Shown: positions 7,288 to 14,664 of the stretch, piece after piece
Numbering within the stretch: the first letter of the stretch is position 1
How the letters are laid out: the number at the start of each line of letters is the position of its first letter
DNA from: Candidatus Dojkabacteria bacterium
GTDB taxonomy: Bacteria > Patescibacteriota > Dojkabacteria > B142 > JAFGMG01
Length of the DNA stretch: 34,817 nucleotides
NCBI GenBank assembly: GCA_016927655.1
Contig: JAFGMG010000001.1
Location: 1 to 34,817, forward strand
Direction of reading: 5' to 3'
Notes under the pieces: generated by a model
What the model was told of the DNA's origin: nothing
Database searches by the model: none
The model's input: only the letters and a program-made list of their open reading frames with translations
Position numbers and translations under genes: made by a program

Positions 7288-7410
7288 CGGTTAAATTCAG
7301 ACGGTTCCACCTTGTTATTTCACTTTTAGTGAATCTATTCTGTTGTGGTACTCACTTAGATTTGTAGCTCCAAGCTGCTAACTGAAAGGGTCTCACTGTT
7401 CCTTTCTCCC
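7239..7410 (-). promoter_or_regulatory. T-box riboswitch leader of thrS (Thr)
   Basis: On the minus strand the T-box core AAGGTGGAACCG lies at 7313-7302. It can form an antiterminator with CGG and CCTT at about 7289-7281 (AAGG/CCTT and CCG/CGG around the TGGAA bulge). Those same 3' bases form the start of a terminator hairpin, so the two folds exclude each other. Upstream hairpins include GAAAGG/CCTTTC (7406-7384), AATCTA/TAGATT (about 7359-7334) and TTCACT/AGTGAA just before the core. The specifier is not resolved. Thr codons ACA (7399-7397) and ACC (7349-7347) fall in predicted loops. Uncharged tRNA-Thr should favour read-through into thrS. Confidence 0.85.
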
Positions 7411-7423
7411 TGATGTGTTTATT

Positions 7424-7591
7424 TTACTTTATTTTTTCTTCTTCGAAAAGCTCGTGCTTTCCGGTTTTCTTATCAAATTTCTTCACTCCAACTTTGTCGG
7501 TTGTGTTTACTCTATTCTTCTGTGAAACATAAAACGTTCCGGTATTTTTGTTTCGAAGTTTGATAAGTTGTCTGTTTCCCTTCTTTGCCAT
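7424..7591 (-). CDS. rpmG: Ribosomal protein bL33
   Basis: A 55-residue large-subunit ribosomal protein read on the minus strand, starting MAKKGNRQLIKLRNKNTG and ending EEEKIK. The pattern KGNRQLIKLR, TFYVSQKNR, then KKFDKKTGKHELFEE matches bL33. It has no CxxC pairs, so it is the zinc-free type. It lies directly upstream of the T-box leader and thrS. The leader starts almost at the rpmG stop, so thrS is transcribed either by read-through from rpmG or from a promoter inside the rpmG end. Attenuation would then affect only thrS and genes beyond. Confidence 0.93.
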   Translation of the reverse strand: MAKKGNRQLIKLRNKNTGTFYVSQKNRVNTTDKVGVKKFDKKTGKHELFEEEKIK

Positions 7592-7661
7592 TGATTACCG
7601 CATAAAAATATAACGCTGAATGATAACATTTATTGCCCCATTTTCACAACTCTTGGTGTAT

Positions 7662-7667
7662 TATTAT
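7662..7667 (+). promoter_or_regulatory. -10-like box of the DUF167 gene, leaderless type
   Basis: TATTAT ends seven bases before the ATG at 7675. No clear -35 element is seen. It fits the pattern of -10 boxes next to start codons in this window. Confidence 0.35.
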
Positions 7668-7674
7668 CTAATAT

Positions 7675-7914
7675 ATGAGAATAAAAGTTAAAGTAAAAAC
7701 CAGGAAAAAGGAGTCTAAACTGATACTGCTAGAGGATAATTCATATATCGCGTCTCTGAAATCAAGTCCTACGAAGAATATGGCGAACAAAGAATTGATC
7801 GATTTAGTAGCTGAGAATTTTAACGTCCCAAAATCACTGGTCAAAATCAAAGTCGGCCACTACACCCCATTAAAAGTATTGGAAATTTCGGATCAGAAGG
7901 GGCTGGGGTTGTAA
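7675..7914 (+). CDS. DUF167 (YggU-like) family protein
   Basis: A 79-residue protein with the DUF167 pattern. A first strand (IKVKVKTRKKESK) is followed by SYIASLKSSPTKNMANKELIDLVAENF, in which the P-x-x-x-x-A-N-x-E-L element is the family hallmark. It closes with VKIKVGHYTPLKVLEI. The family is small, widespread and of unknown biochemical function. The gene diverges from rpmG and converges on the following minus-strand gene, ending 17 bases from it. Confidence 0.88.
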   Translation: MRIKVKVKTRKKESKLILLEDNSYIASLKSSPTKNMANKELIDLVAENFNVPKSLVKIKVGHYTPLKVLEISDQKGLGL

Positions 7915-7930
7915 AGATAAAAATGGCACT

Positions 7931-9550
7931 TTAACCAAAATCCTGAATAGCTCTCCTAATTTCCACAGACAGCGAATCTGGTTTATCTGTCTCTCCAGAA
8001 ATATAATTAGCTAGTGAATTTGGGTTCAATTCTCCTCTATCATTTAAACCTCCATAGGCATTTAGTGTTTCCCACATAAGCCACGAGAATTGCTTTTCTC
8101 GTTCAAAGTTAAAAGGAATATATGGATCATCCAACTTGTACTGAATTTCACTCCCAGAGATATCCTGCTTTGCCTGCCTAGTACGGAAGATCCTTCGGAC
8201 CTTGTCTCTAAAGCTCACCCACGCTGTTGCTACAGTGTCAATATCCTCCTTTTCCTCAGGATCAGATATATCTGATTGCCGAACCCTTTCGTATGCACAA
8301 TAGGCCACCAATAAGGGCCTAATCAATCCGAAAGCATTTTTCAGAGCCTCTACCCCCATATAATCACAAGCATTTAACTGCAATAGTCCTTTGTTTGAAT
8401 CTTTTCCTAATCCCTCCATATTCTCCTGATCAGCTCTTTGTATTCCTATATATTTAGTGGTCCCCGACCCCATAAGATATAACTTCTTACTTGGTTCGAA
8501 TTTATAACGTCCTGTAGCCTCCTCGATAATCTGAGGTAAACCAGCAGCAGTAAGTCCATGGCCTACCAAACCAGATGCATATAAAGCTTGTCCCAGTAGG
8601 TTCTGATCTTGCGTCGGGCTTCCGGCACTGCCAAATTCTTCAACATAGGGTAAACCGTTTTTGCTATCTGTCAAAGTCATATGCATTCCTATTCCAGCAA
8701 CTGCTAAGACTTCCGGATCGGAAGGCAAAAAGCCAAGATCAGTCAGCAAACCGACTTCCCAAGAAGTAAAAACTCCTGTTTCATCTGGTCTTAATGCAAA
8801 TTCAGTCGATTGCGGAACATATTTACCATCCCTTGTGGTTGCACTAGTAATCCCATCGTCATGTGCATTGATCCCAAATCTCTTCAATGTCTTTGCTCGT
8901 TGACTATAGGCGACCTTATTCTGCAATAAGGCCTCTCTCTGTTCTTTGAAAGCTTCTTTTGCAAAACCTGATCTTCCGGAAACTTCTTTTAGTTCTTTAT
9001 ATTCAGTAATTTCTTGCGCTGTCATTTTTACAGAATCATAAGGCACCTCAAGCTCAATCCCCATCGTTGGTTTTATGCTATTGAATCGTGGGTATTCTCC
9101 AGACTCAGAAAGCTTTTCCATTACCTTGTCAGAAATAGTGGCTCTCTTTTCTCTCCATCCCTCAAAACTGAAATTATTTTTGATTTCTTCAGCAAGGAGC
9201 AGGGAAAGTAGACCCACGCCGCTAAACGCTCTTAGATAATCTTCCCTCTTATCCTTTTCTGTATTCCTTATTCCATATAAGTGCAACATCATCTCAATTG
9301 TAGCTAATTCATAGGTAAATGAATCCCCATACAATTTCGGTAATTGAACGATATCAGCCTCTAAATCATCAATTCTTGATGCATTTTCAATCCTGTCAAT
9401 AATACCCGGGAGTTTACTTTCTAGCTCAACGACTGGGTCAGATACCTCCCACCAATCTATACCACTTGGTTTTTCACTAGGGAATAACTCATCCCAAAGT
9501 CCATACAACCTACCAATGGTTCCTTCTTCTGCTCTTACTTCTGGAAGCAT
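7931..9550 (-). CDS. Hypothetical protein, possible glutamine-synthetase-fold amide ligase
   Basis: A 539-residue soluble protein, not recognised with confidence. Some segments resemble the carboxylate-amine ligase group (glutamine synthetase / GCS2 / amidoligase): MGIELEVPYDS near 167, like the G-x-E-x-E metal-binding strand; STEFALRPDETG near 250; and GIGMHMTLTDS near 290, like the GxHxHxSL strand of glutamine synthetase. A later RADQEN and GLLQLNACDYMG could hold an Arg/Glu pair. The N-terminal 150 residues and C-terminal 130 are helical and unfamiliar. It begins 30 bases after the HIT gene on the same strand. Function is inference only. Confidence 0.6.
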   Translation of the reverse strand: MLPEVRAEEGTIGRLYGLWDELFPSEKPSGIDWWEVSDPVVELESKLPGIIDRIENASRIDDLEADIVQLPKLYGDSFTYELATIEMMLHLYGIRNTEKDKREDYLRAFSGVGLLSLLLAEEIKNNFSFEGWREKRATISDKVMEKLSESGEYPRFNSIKPTMGIELEVPYDSVKMTAQEITEYKELKEVSGRSGFAKEAFKEQREALLQNKVAYSQRAKTLKRFGINAHDDGITSATTRDGKYVPQSTEFALRPDETGVFTSWEVGLLTDLGFLPSDPEVLAVAGIGMHMTLTDSKNGLPYVEEFGSAGSPTQDQNLLGQALYASGLVGHGLTAAGLPQIIEEATGRYKFEPSKKLYLMGSGTTKYIGIQRADQENMEGLGKDSNKGLLQLNACDYMGVEALKNAFGLIRPLLVAYCAYERVRQSDISDPEEKEDIDTVATAWVSFRDKVRRIFRTRQAKQDISGSEIQYKLDDPYIPFNFEREKQFSWLMWETLNAYGGLNDRGELNPNSLANYISGETDKPDSLSVEIRRAIQDFG

Positions 9551-9580
9551 CTGTATTTTATTTATCTTAAATATAAATAA

Positions 9581-10048
9581 TTATTCGACGAAATATTTTC
9601 TCAGTTTTTCTGCATATGGCTTGCGTTCCTCCGGGAAAGCTACATAACTTTCTGCCATTCCTTCATGGAAATTATCACCTTCGAACCTTGGAATTATATG
9701 CATATGATAGTGGAATGCATGCTGATCACTTGCTGGTTCATTGTTTTGTCTTATCATTATTCCTCCACAGTTCCGAATCTCTTTCATTGCTATTGCGACT
9801 TTTTTGGCAACTTGCATGATACGATTTGCCTCTTTTTCCGATAGATCATAAAGATTTTCGTAGTGTTTGAGAGGAAATACGATCACATGCCCTTCATTTC
9901 CTTTGATGAACTTTGAGTTCACAACTGCCATCACAAGATCGTCGCGGTAGAAAATATCGTCCTGCTTCATCATGGTATCTTCATTTTCAATACCATCCAC
10001 CGCAAGACAAATTGGACATTTATAGTTTTTCGGAGCGTGGTTGTGCAT
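9581..10048 (-). CDS. HIT family protein (histidine triad nucleotide hydrolase)
   Basis: A 155-residue HIT protein. The N-terminal CPIC (residues 11-14) is the zinc half-site often found in this branch. HVIVFPLKHYENLYDL is the conserved central strand. HYHMHIIPR near 122-130 is the histidine triad (HxHxH). HIT enzymes cleave nucleoside phosphoramidates or dinucleoside polyphosphates. The substrate here is unknown. The frame is open to 10243, but that extension runs through tRNA-Gly, so I start at the ATG at 10048, 20 bases after the tRNA. Confidence 0.9.
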   Translation of the reverse strand: MHNHAPKNYKCPICLAVDGIENEDTMMKQDDIFYRDDLVMAVVNSKFIKGNEGHVIVFPLKHYENLYDLSEKEANRIMQVAKKVAIAMKEIRNCGGIMIRQNNEPASDQHAFHYHMHIIPRFEGDNFHEGMAESYVAFPEERKPYAEKLRKYFVE

Positions 10049-10068
10049 TATATCGATCTGAAGTCTGG

Positions 10069-10140
10069 AGCGGATAACGGGAATCGAACCCGTGTCTTCA
10101 GTTTGGAAAACTGACATAATAGCCGCTATACTATATCCGC
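10069..10140 (-). tRNA. tRNA-Gly (UCC)
   Basis: On the minus strand the acceptor GCGGATA pairs with TATCCGC, and the discriminator is T at 10069. The anticodon stem TCAGT/ACTGA encloses the loop TTTCCAA with anticodon TCC, which reads GGA and GGG. The T arm contains GGGTTCGATTCCC. No CCA is encoded. Probably transcribed together with the HIT gene from the promoter at 10160-10168. Confidence 0.96.
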
Positions 10141-10159
10141 ATCTATTAGAGACATTCGC

Positions 10160-10168
10160 ATTATACCA
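10160..10168 (-). promoter_or_regulatory. Extended -10 promoter of tRNA-Gly and HIT
   Basis: On the minus strand TGG precedes TATAAT (10165-10160), an extended -10. Transcription would start near 10153, about 13 bases before the mature tRNA 5' end. The -35 region is weak. Confidence 0.6.
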
Positions 10169-10184
10169 AAGATTGTTAATATAG

Positions 10185-10190
10185 TAGAAT
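10185..10190 (+). promoter_or_regulatory. -10-like box of the GH3 gene, leaderless type
   Basis: TAGAAT ends six bases before the ATG at 10197. No strong -35. It diverges from the tRNA-Gly promoter about 20 bases away. Confidence 0.4.
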
Positions 10191-10196
10191 ATTCTC

Positions 10197-11258
10197 ATGA
10201 AAAAGTTAGTCTGGACAATTGCATTATTAGTTACTCTTATCAATATTTCTCTTTCTGCGTACTTTTACATAAACCTCAAGACAGCAGCTTTAGAGACTGG
10301 GCAGCTTGAGCAGAGCCTCACAACCGACTCATTAGTCAATCTTGACTATCTGAGCCTTTCAAGCGTCCAAAAACAAGGCACTATGTTCATGGTTTCTATC
10401 CCTGATACAGTATTATCTGATAAATCTGTTCAATTTTTAAAATCGAATAAAATTTCCGGCGTGATTTTGATGCCGGACAATATTGAGAATGAAGCGCAAG
10501 TCAAACAATTGACATTAGATCTTAAAACTAAAGTTGACGATCGATTACTCATTGCGATCGATCAGGAAGGCGGCACAGTAGTTAGAATTCCCTGGGATAA
10601 ATATGCGAGAACTTCAGCAAGAACCCTGGGGAATGTAAATAAAACTCAAGATACCTACGAAATAGCCAAATACCGCGCTCAGCTTCTCAAAGACCTCGGA
10701 ATAAATCTGATCTTAGGTCCAGTTGCCGATGTAGCGGATTCAAACTCTTTTATGTATTCCAGAAGCTATTCAAATTCACCTCAAATAGTCGCCAGTCATG
10801 TTGAAGCAGAGATCAAAGCATATCATGAACTCGCACTACTCACAGCAGTCAAGCATTTTCCAGGACATGGAGATACCACCACAGACTCATACCAGGAATT
10901 CCCATATATCAGCAAATCTATCGAAGAACTCCAGGTCAACGAATTTATCCCTTTCCAAAAAGCAATTGAAATGCAAACAGACTTTGTAATGACGGGACAC
11001 ATTGTAAATAGTCAAATTGATTCGGCTCCTGCATCAATTTGCGAAAAATACGCTGCTATATTAGAGGAAGATCTTGGATTTGAGGGAATAATTATTACAG
11101 ATGATCTAAAAATGACTGGCGATATCGATGGAGGAATCAACTGGGGCATAAATCTCTTAATTGAAAACCAAAGTGCAATACAGAATAGATTATCACTGAT
11201 CGAACCAGAAGAAAAGTATGTCAAAAAAGTACTTGAACTCCGGTATGAAAAACTTTAG
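10197..11258 (+). CDS. Glycoside hydrolase family 3, beta-N-acetylhexosaminidase-like (NagZ type)
   Basis: A 353-residue protein with an N-terminal signal anchor (about 5-25), so the enzyme should be outside the membrane. The GH3 barrel is clear: LIAIDQEGGTVVR near 117, LGINLILGPVADV near 165, and KHFPGHGDTTTDSYQ at about 218-232, the His-containing loop of NagZ-type enzymes that serves as acid/base. ITDDLKM near 298-304 carries the Asp nucleophile. The second GH3 domain is absent, as in NagZ. The end of the barrel is shorter than usual. Probable role: release of N-acetylglucosamine from wall fragments. Confidence 0.88.
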   Translation: MKKLVWTIALLVTLINISLSAYFYINLKTAALETGQLEQSLTTDSLVNLDYLSLSSVQKQGTMFMVSIPDTVLSDKSVQFLKSNKISGVILMPDNIENEAQVKQLTLDLKTKVDDRLLIAIDQEGGTVVRIPWDKYARTSARTLGNVNKTQDTYEIAKYRAQLLKDLGINLILGPVADVADSNSFMYSRSYSNSPQIVASHVEAEIKAYHELALLTAVKHFPGHGDTTTDSYQEFPYISKSIEELQVNEFIPFQKAIEMQTDFVMTGHIVNSQIDSAPASICEKYAAILEEDLGFEGIIITDDLKMTGDIDGGINWGINLLIENQSAIQNRLSLIEPEEKYVKKVLELRYEKL

Positions 11259-11293
11259 ACTTTAAAACTTCTAAGAAATTTAAATTTTTTATA

Positions 11294-11299
11294 TATAAA
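11294..11299 (+). promoter_or_regulatory. -10-like box of the phosphomannomutase gene, leaderless type
   Basis: TATAAA ends five bases before the ATG at 11305. The surrounding run is very AT-rich, so chance matches are easy. No -35 seen. Confidence 0.35.
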
Positions 11300-11304
11300 T
11301 AACT

Positions 11305-12711
11305 ATGCAAAAATTTGATAAAAAAATACTAGATAATGTTTTTCATGCTTATGACGTCAGAGGAAAGGTTCCTGAAGAACTTGACGAAGAATTTTTCGAA
11401 GCACTTGGGAAAGCTTTTGTTAAATACCTTAACGCTAAAAAAATTGCAGTTGGCAGGGATATTAGAGAGACAGGTGTAGCCTTTCAGAAAGCATTTATCA
11501 AAGGTGCGACAAGCCTGGGCTGTGATGTAGTAGATGTTGGCGAGATTGCAACAGAAATGATTTACTTTGCAACAGGTAGTGACCTCAGTTTTGACGGTGG
11601 AGCAACAATCACGGCTTCACACAATCCTCCTGGATGGAATGGTTGCAAAATGGTAAGCAAAGGGGCTTCAGCGCTTAGCTCTGATAAAGGACTTCCAGAA
11701 ATTGAAAACTTGGTAATGGAAAATGAATTCGAAGAATCAGAAAAGCCTGGGACCGTAACTGAAGAAAACTTTTATCCTGCTTTCAAAGAAAAAGTTTTAA
11801 GCTTTTTCGAAGGAACTGAAATCAAACCTATGAAAATTGTTGTTGATGCGGGTAACGGAATTGGAGGGAAACTTTTTGATTATATTTTTGGTGATCTGAA
11901 CCTTGATGTGACGCGAATGTATTTCGAGCCAAACGGTAATTTCCCAAATCATATACCAAATCCAATTGAACTGGAAAATGTTCATGAAATCATGGCCAAA
12001 ACCCAAGAGCTGCAAGCTGACATAGGGATTGCAATAGATGGAGATGCCGATCGATCCTTCTTTGTAGACAACAAAGGAAGAAACCCAGATGGCGTTTACA
12101 TTGGATCCATTTTTGCAGAATATTTTCTAAAACGTAATCCAGGGGATACAGTGATTTTGGACCCTAGAGTAATTGGTCCAGTAGACGACGCTGTTGAGAA
12201 ATACGGTGGCACTGGTGTACGGTGCAAAGCCGGTCATTCATTTTTCAAACAGAAAATGAAGGAGGTCGATGCAATTTTTGGTTCTGAGAACAGTTCTCAC
12301 TTCTTTTTCAGAGATTTCTATCATGCAGATAGTGGAATGATAACTATTGCAATTATGCTTAAACTTCTTTCTGAAGGATTAGATTTTGATGAAAAATTGG
12401 ACGAGCTATATAAAAAATATCCAAAATCTGGAGAGGTAAATTACGAGGTCAACGATGTACATTCAACTATTAAAAAAGTAGAACAGTATTGCAGGGACAA
12501 ATATGAAAATCTAGCATTTGACTATATAGATGGAGTTTCGGCTGAGGCGAAAGACTGGAGATTCAATCTACGCCCATCGAATACACAGCCACTCATCAGG
12601 TTCAACCTCGAAGGTAAATCCAAGGATAAAGTTATTGAAAAATTTAGAGAGATTGAAAAAGTTATTGGGGGAAAAAGAGACAATATGCCTGTCCTGAAAG
12701 AATTGCAGTAA
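11305..12711 (+). CDS. Phosphomannomutase / phosphoglucomutase
   Basis: Interconverts hexose 6- and 1-phosphates for sugar-nucleotide synthesis. All four sites of the alpha-D-phosphohexomutase family are present: TASHNPPGWNG near 101-111 with the phosphoserine; DGDADRS near 245 for magnesium; GSENSSHFF near 330 for sugar recognition; and RPSNTQPLIR near 423 for phosphate binding. The 468-residue length and the N-terminal HAYDVRGKVPEEL match ManB/AlgC-type enzymes. Whether mannose or glucose is preferred cannot be told. It follows the GH3 gene by 46 bases and converges on the PEP-synthase-like gene. Confidence 0.95.
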   Translation: MQKFDKKILDNVFHAYDVRGKVPEELDEEFFEALGKAFVKYLNAKKIAVGRDIRETGVAFQKAFIKGATSLGCDVVDVGEIATEMIYFATGSDLSFDGGATITASHNPPGWNGCKMVSKGASALSSDKGLPEIENLVMENEFEESEKPGTVTEENFYPAFKEKVLSFFEGTEIKPMKIVVDAGNGIGGKLFDYIFGDLNLDVTRMYFEPNGNFPNHIPNPIELENVHEIMAKTQELQADIGIAIDGDADRSFFVDNKGRNPDGVYIGSIFAEYFLKRNPGDTVILDPRVIGPVDDAVEKYGGTGVRCKAGHSFFKQKMKEVDAIFGSENSSHFFFRDFYHADSGMITIAIMLKLLSEGLDFDEKLDELYKKYPKSGEVNYEVNDVHSTIKKVEQYCRDKYENLAFDYIDGVSAEAKDWRFNLRPSNTQPLIRFNLEGKSKDKVIEKFREIEKVIGGKRDNMPVLKELQ

Positions 12712-12722
12712 AAATGACCAAC

Positions 12723-14636
12723 TTAAAGGCTCGAGACTTTTTTCACTTTTTCTTTAGTCTTTATCGTATCAGCGAGTTTTGTGCCAATCCCCGTTGCTCC
12801 CATTTTTATAACTTCTTTTATATCAAAATCTTTTTCCAATGCGTTTCCAATTACATATGTGTCAGCTTTATGATCAGATGCTGTTTTCAAACTTGCTTTG
12901 AGTATTTCCTTTATACCTTCAATTGGTGTCTCGCCTGATTTGTAAAAACCAATAGTATTTTCAACAATTTGATCCAAGTTATAAATCAATCCATCTGTAC
13001 TTGCTTCAATAATATCCCCGACAACCATAGCGCTAGCAGCATTATCTATTACTGCTAAAATTTTGAGTGTTGAGGAACGGCGAAGTTTCGCAAGTGCAAT
13101 TTTTTTCTTGATTTCCATGTATTCCTTTTCATTTCTGATTCCTGTAACAGCAATCCATAAATTCTTCATATGCTTTTTATTTCTCACTTTTCTAACAGCC
13201 TCCAGTTCAATTTCCAGAGAAGAAGCATTAGTATTCAGCTGATAAACAACATTTTCGTGCGAATGAGACAACACATCTTCCAGGTATCGGATTAATTTTT
13301 CAGAGACTCCAGCGTTTTTATCTGATAAACTCTGCCCCGCAAAAAAATCCTTTCCGCTTCGATTAATTAAAAGATCAAGATTTTTGTGATATCTGACATA
13401 ATCAGGTAAATTCCAGTCAGTCCCGGCAACTTCAATGATTGTCTTTATTTCTTTTTCGGTATCGATTTTTGTAATATCAATTTCAGGCAGTTCGGATTCA
13501 TTGACCTCATCAGCATCATCGATAGTAGATGCCTGATCAACCTCAGCTTCCTCACCTAACTCTTCAACCATTTGCGGCTCTTCATTGATTTCCAATTGTT
13601 CTGGCGCTGCTTCTTCAATCTCGCTTTCGATTTTCTTTTTCAGGTCGTCAAGGTGACTACCAGATTCCGAGAGTGCAGTAACTATTTCAATCTCTCGGAC
13701 CTCTATTAATAATATCTTTCCAAGCTCAAGCTGAAAAACTGCCTCAAAAGGATAATCAATTATTTTTTTTAGCAGTTTTGTGTATTCGATTACATGCTGG
13801 ATATTTTTATCAGACAGTTTTTGTCTGGATTTCCATACATTAGAAATTTTTAGCTTATTCTCCTGATAATTTCTCTTTGTGAGCTTATAAACAGCCATCC
13901 AGCTTTGCTCTACAACACTTTTCTCTAGTATTTCCTCATTTTCAATATTGCAGACATATCTGTCACCAACCAGCTCTCCTCGCAAAAATGGCTCAACTGT
14001 GCCTAAAATTGCATTTATTTCAATTTGATTTGACTGCAGAAGAGGATTTTTTGTTGTAACCACAGCAGATATTTCCGCAATTGGCGATTTCATAATCAAC
14101 AAGCCCATACTCAGAGGACCTTCATACTGTATTCTTTCCCAGTAAATTAGTGATTTTTCCGAAAATATACTTGCCCAATTGGATTTGATATCATTCAAAA
14201 AATCCTCGAATCCAAAAGAGAAACTGCTCTCTATTCCTTTGATCTCCATAGAAGCCTCAAGGTGTGAATTGACAGGTGAAGGAAAAATTCTCAAGGGAGC
14301 CTGCCCAAGCCCGGCAAGTTTTCTGTAATACATTTTTAATTCACTTCTAATGCTGTTTGGAATTGGAGCATCTACAATCTGCCTTTGTATTCTTTTCGCA
14401 ATTCTTGCAGCTGAATCCTGAGATGTTTCCATTCTTGCCAATTGCTCAAGAATTCTATCAACAAGATCGTTTTCAATTAGAAACGTATCAAAAGCCTGGG
14501 TAGTTAGAACAAAAACCTGGGGGATACTTATCATTCCGTCCATCAATCGTTTATACTCCAGTACTCTCATTCCAATAATATCAGCTAAATCTGATGTCAC
14601 ACTTTCCAAGCTGTAAATGTTTTTTGTATCTTTCAT
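12723..14636 (-). CDS. PEP-synthase/PPDK-like protein, probably catalytically dead
   Basis: The 637-residue N-terminal half follows the pyruvate/PEP-binding ATP-grasp domain of PEP synthase (ISIPQVFVLTTQAFDTFL near 38-55, then an IPNSIRSELKMYYRKL helix). However, the GGKN and RSS motifs are lost. No swivelling phosphohistidine domain is present. In its place is an acidic, low-complexity linker (about 340-395). The C-terminal 240 residues resemble the PEP-binding barrel (IAVTGIRNEKEYMEIKKK, LKILAVIDNAASAMVVGD, GLIYNLDQIV), but the GSNDLTQ and catalytic Cys-Gly are replaced. I infer a regulatory or scaffold relative. It ends the gltX operon, 28 bases after the transglutaminase-like gene. Confidence 0.75.
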   Translation of the reverse strand: MKDTKNIYSLESVTSDLADIIGMRVLEYKRLMDGMISIPQVFVLTTQAFDTFLIENDLVDRILEQLARMETSQDSAARIAKRIQRQIVDAPIPNSIRSELKMYYRKLAGLGQAPLRIFPSPVNSHLEASMEIKGIESSFSFGFEDFLNDIKSNWASIFSEKSLIYWERIQYEGPLSMGLLIMKSPIAEISAVVTTKNPLLQSNQIEINAILGTVEPFLRGELVGDRYVCNIENEEILEKSVVEQSWMAVYKLTKRNYQENKLKISNVWKSRQKLSDKNIQHVIEYTKLLKKIIDYPFEAVFQLELGKILLIEVREIEIVTALSESGSHLDDLKKKIESEIEEAAPEQLEINEEPQMVEELGEEAEVDQASTIDDADEVNESELPEIDITKIDTEKEIKTIIEVAGTDWNLPDYVRYHKNLDLLINRSGKDFFAGQSLSDKNAGVSEKLIRYLEDVLSHSHENVVYQLNTNASSLEIELEAVRKVRNKKHMKNLWIAVTGIRNEKEYMEIKKKIALAKLRRSSTLKILAVIDNAASAMVVGDIIEASTDGLIYNLDQIVENTIGFYKSGETPIEGIKEILKASLKTASDHKADTYVIGNALEKDFDIKEVIKMGATGIGTKLADTIKTKEKVKKVSSL

Positions 14637-14664
14637 CTGGCAGTTTTAATTCCTTTTCATTTTA

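Noticed and set aside
10049-10243. N-terminal extension of the HIT protein (220-residue reading)
   Set aside because: It reads through tRNA-Gly and its promoter. The HIT family starts near the ATG at 10048.
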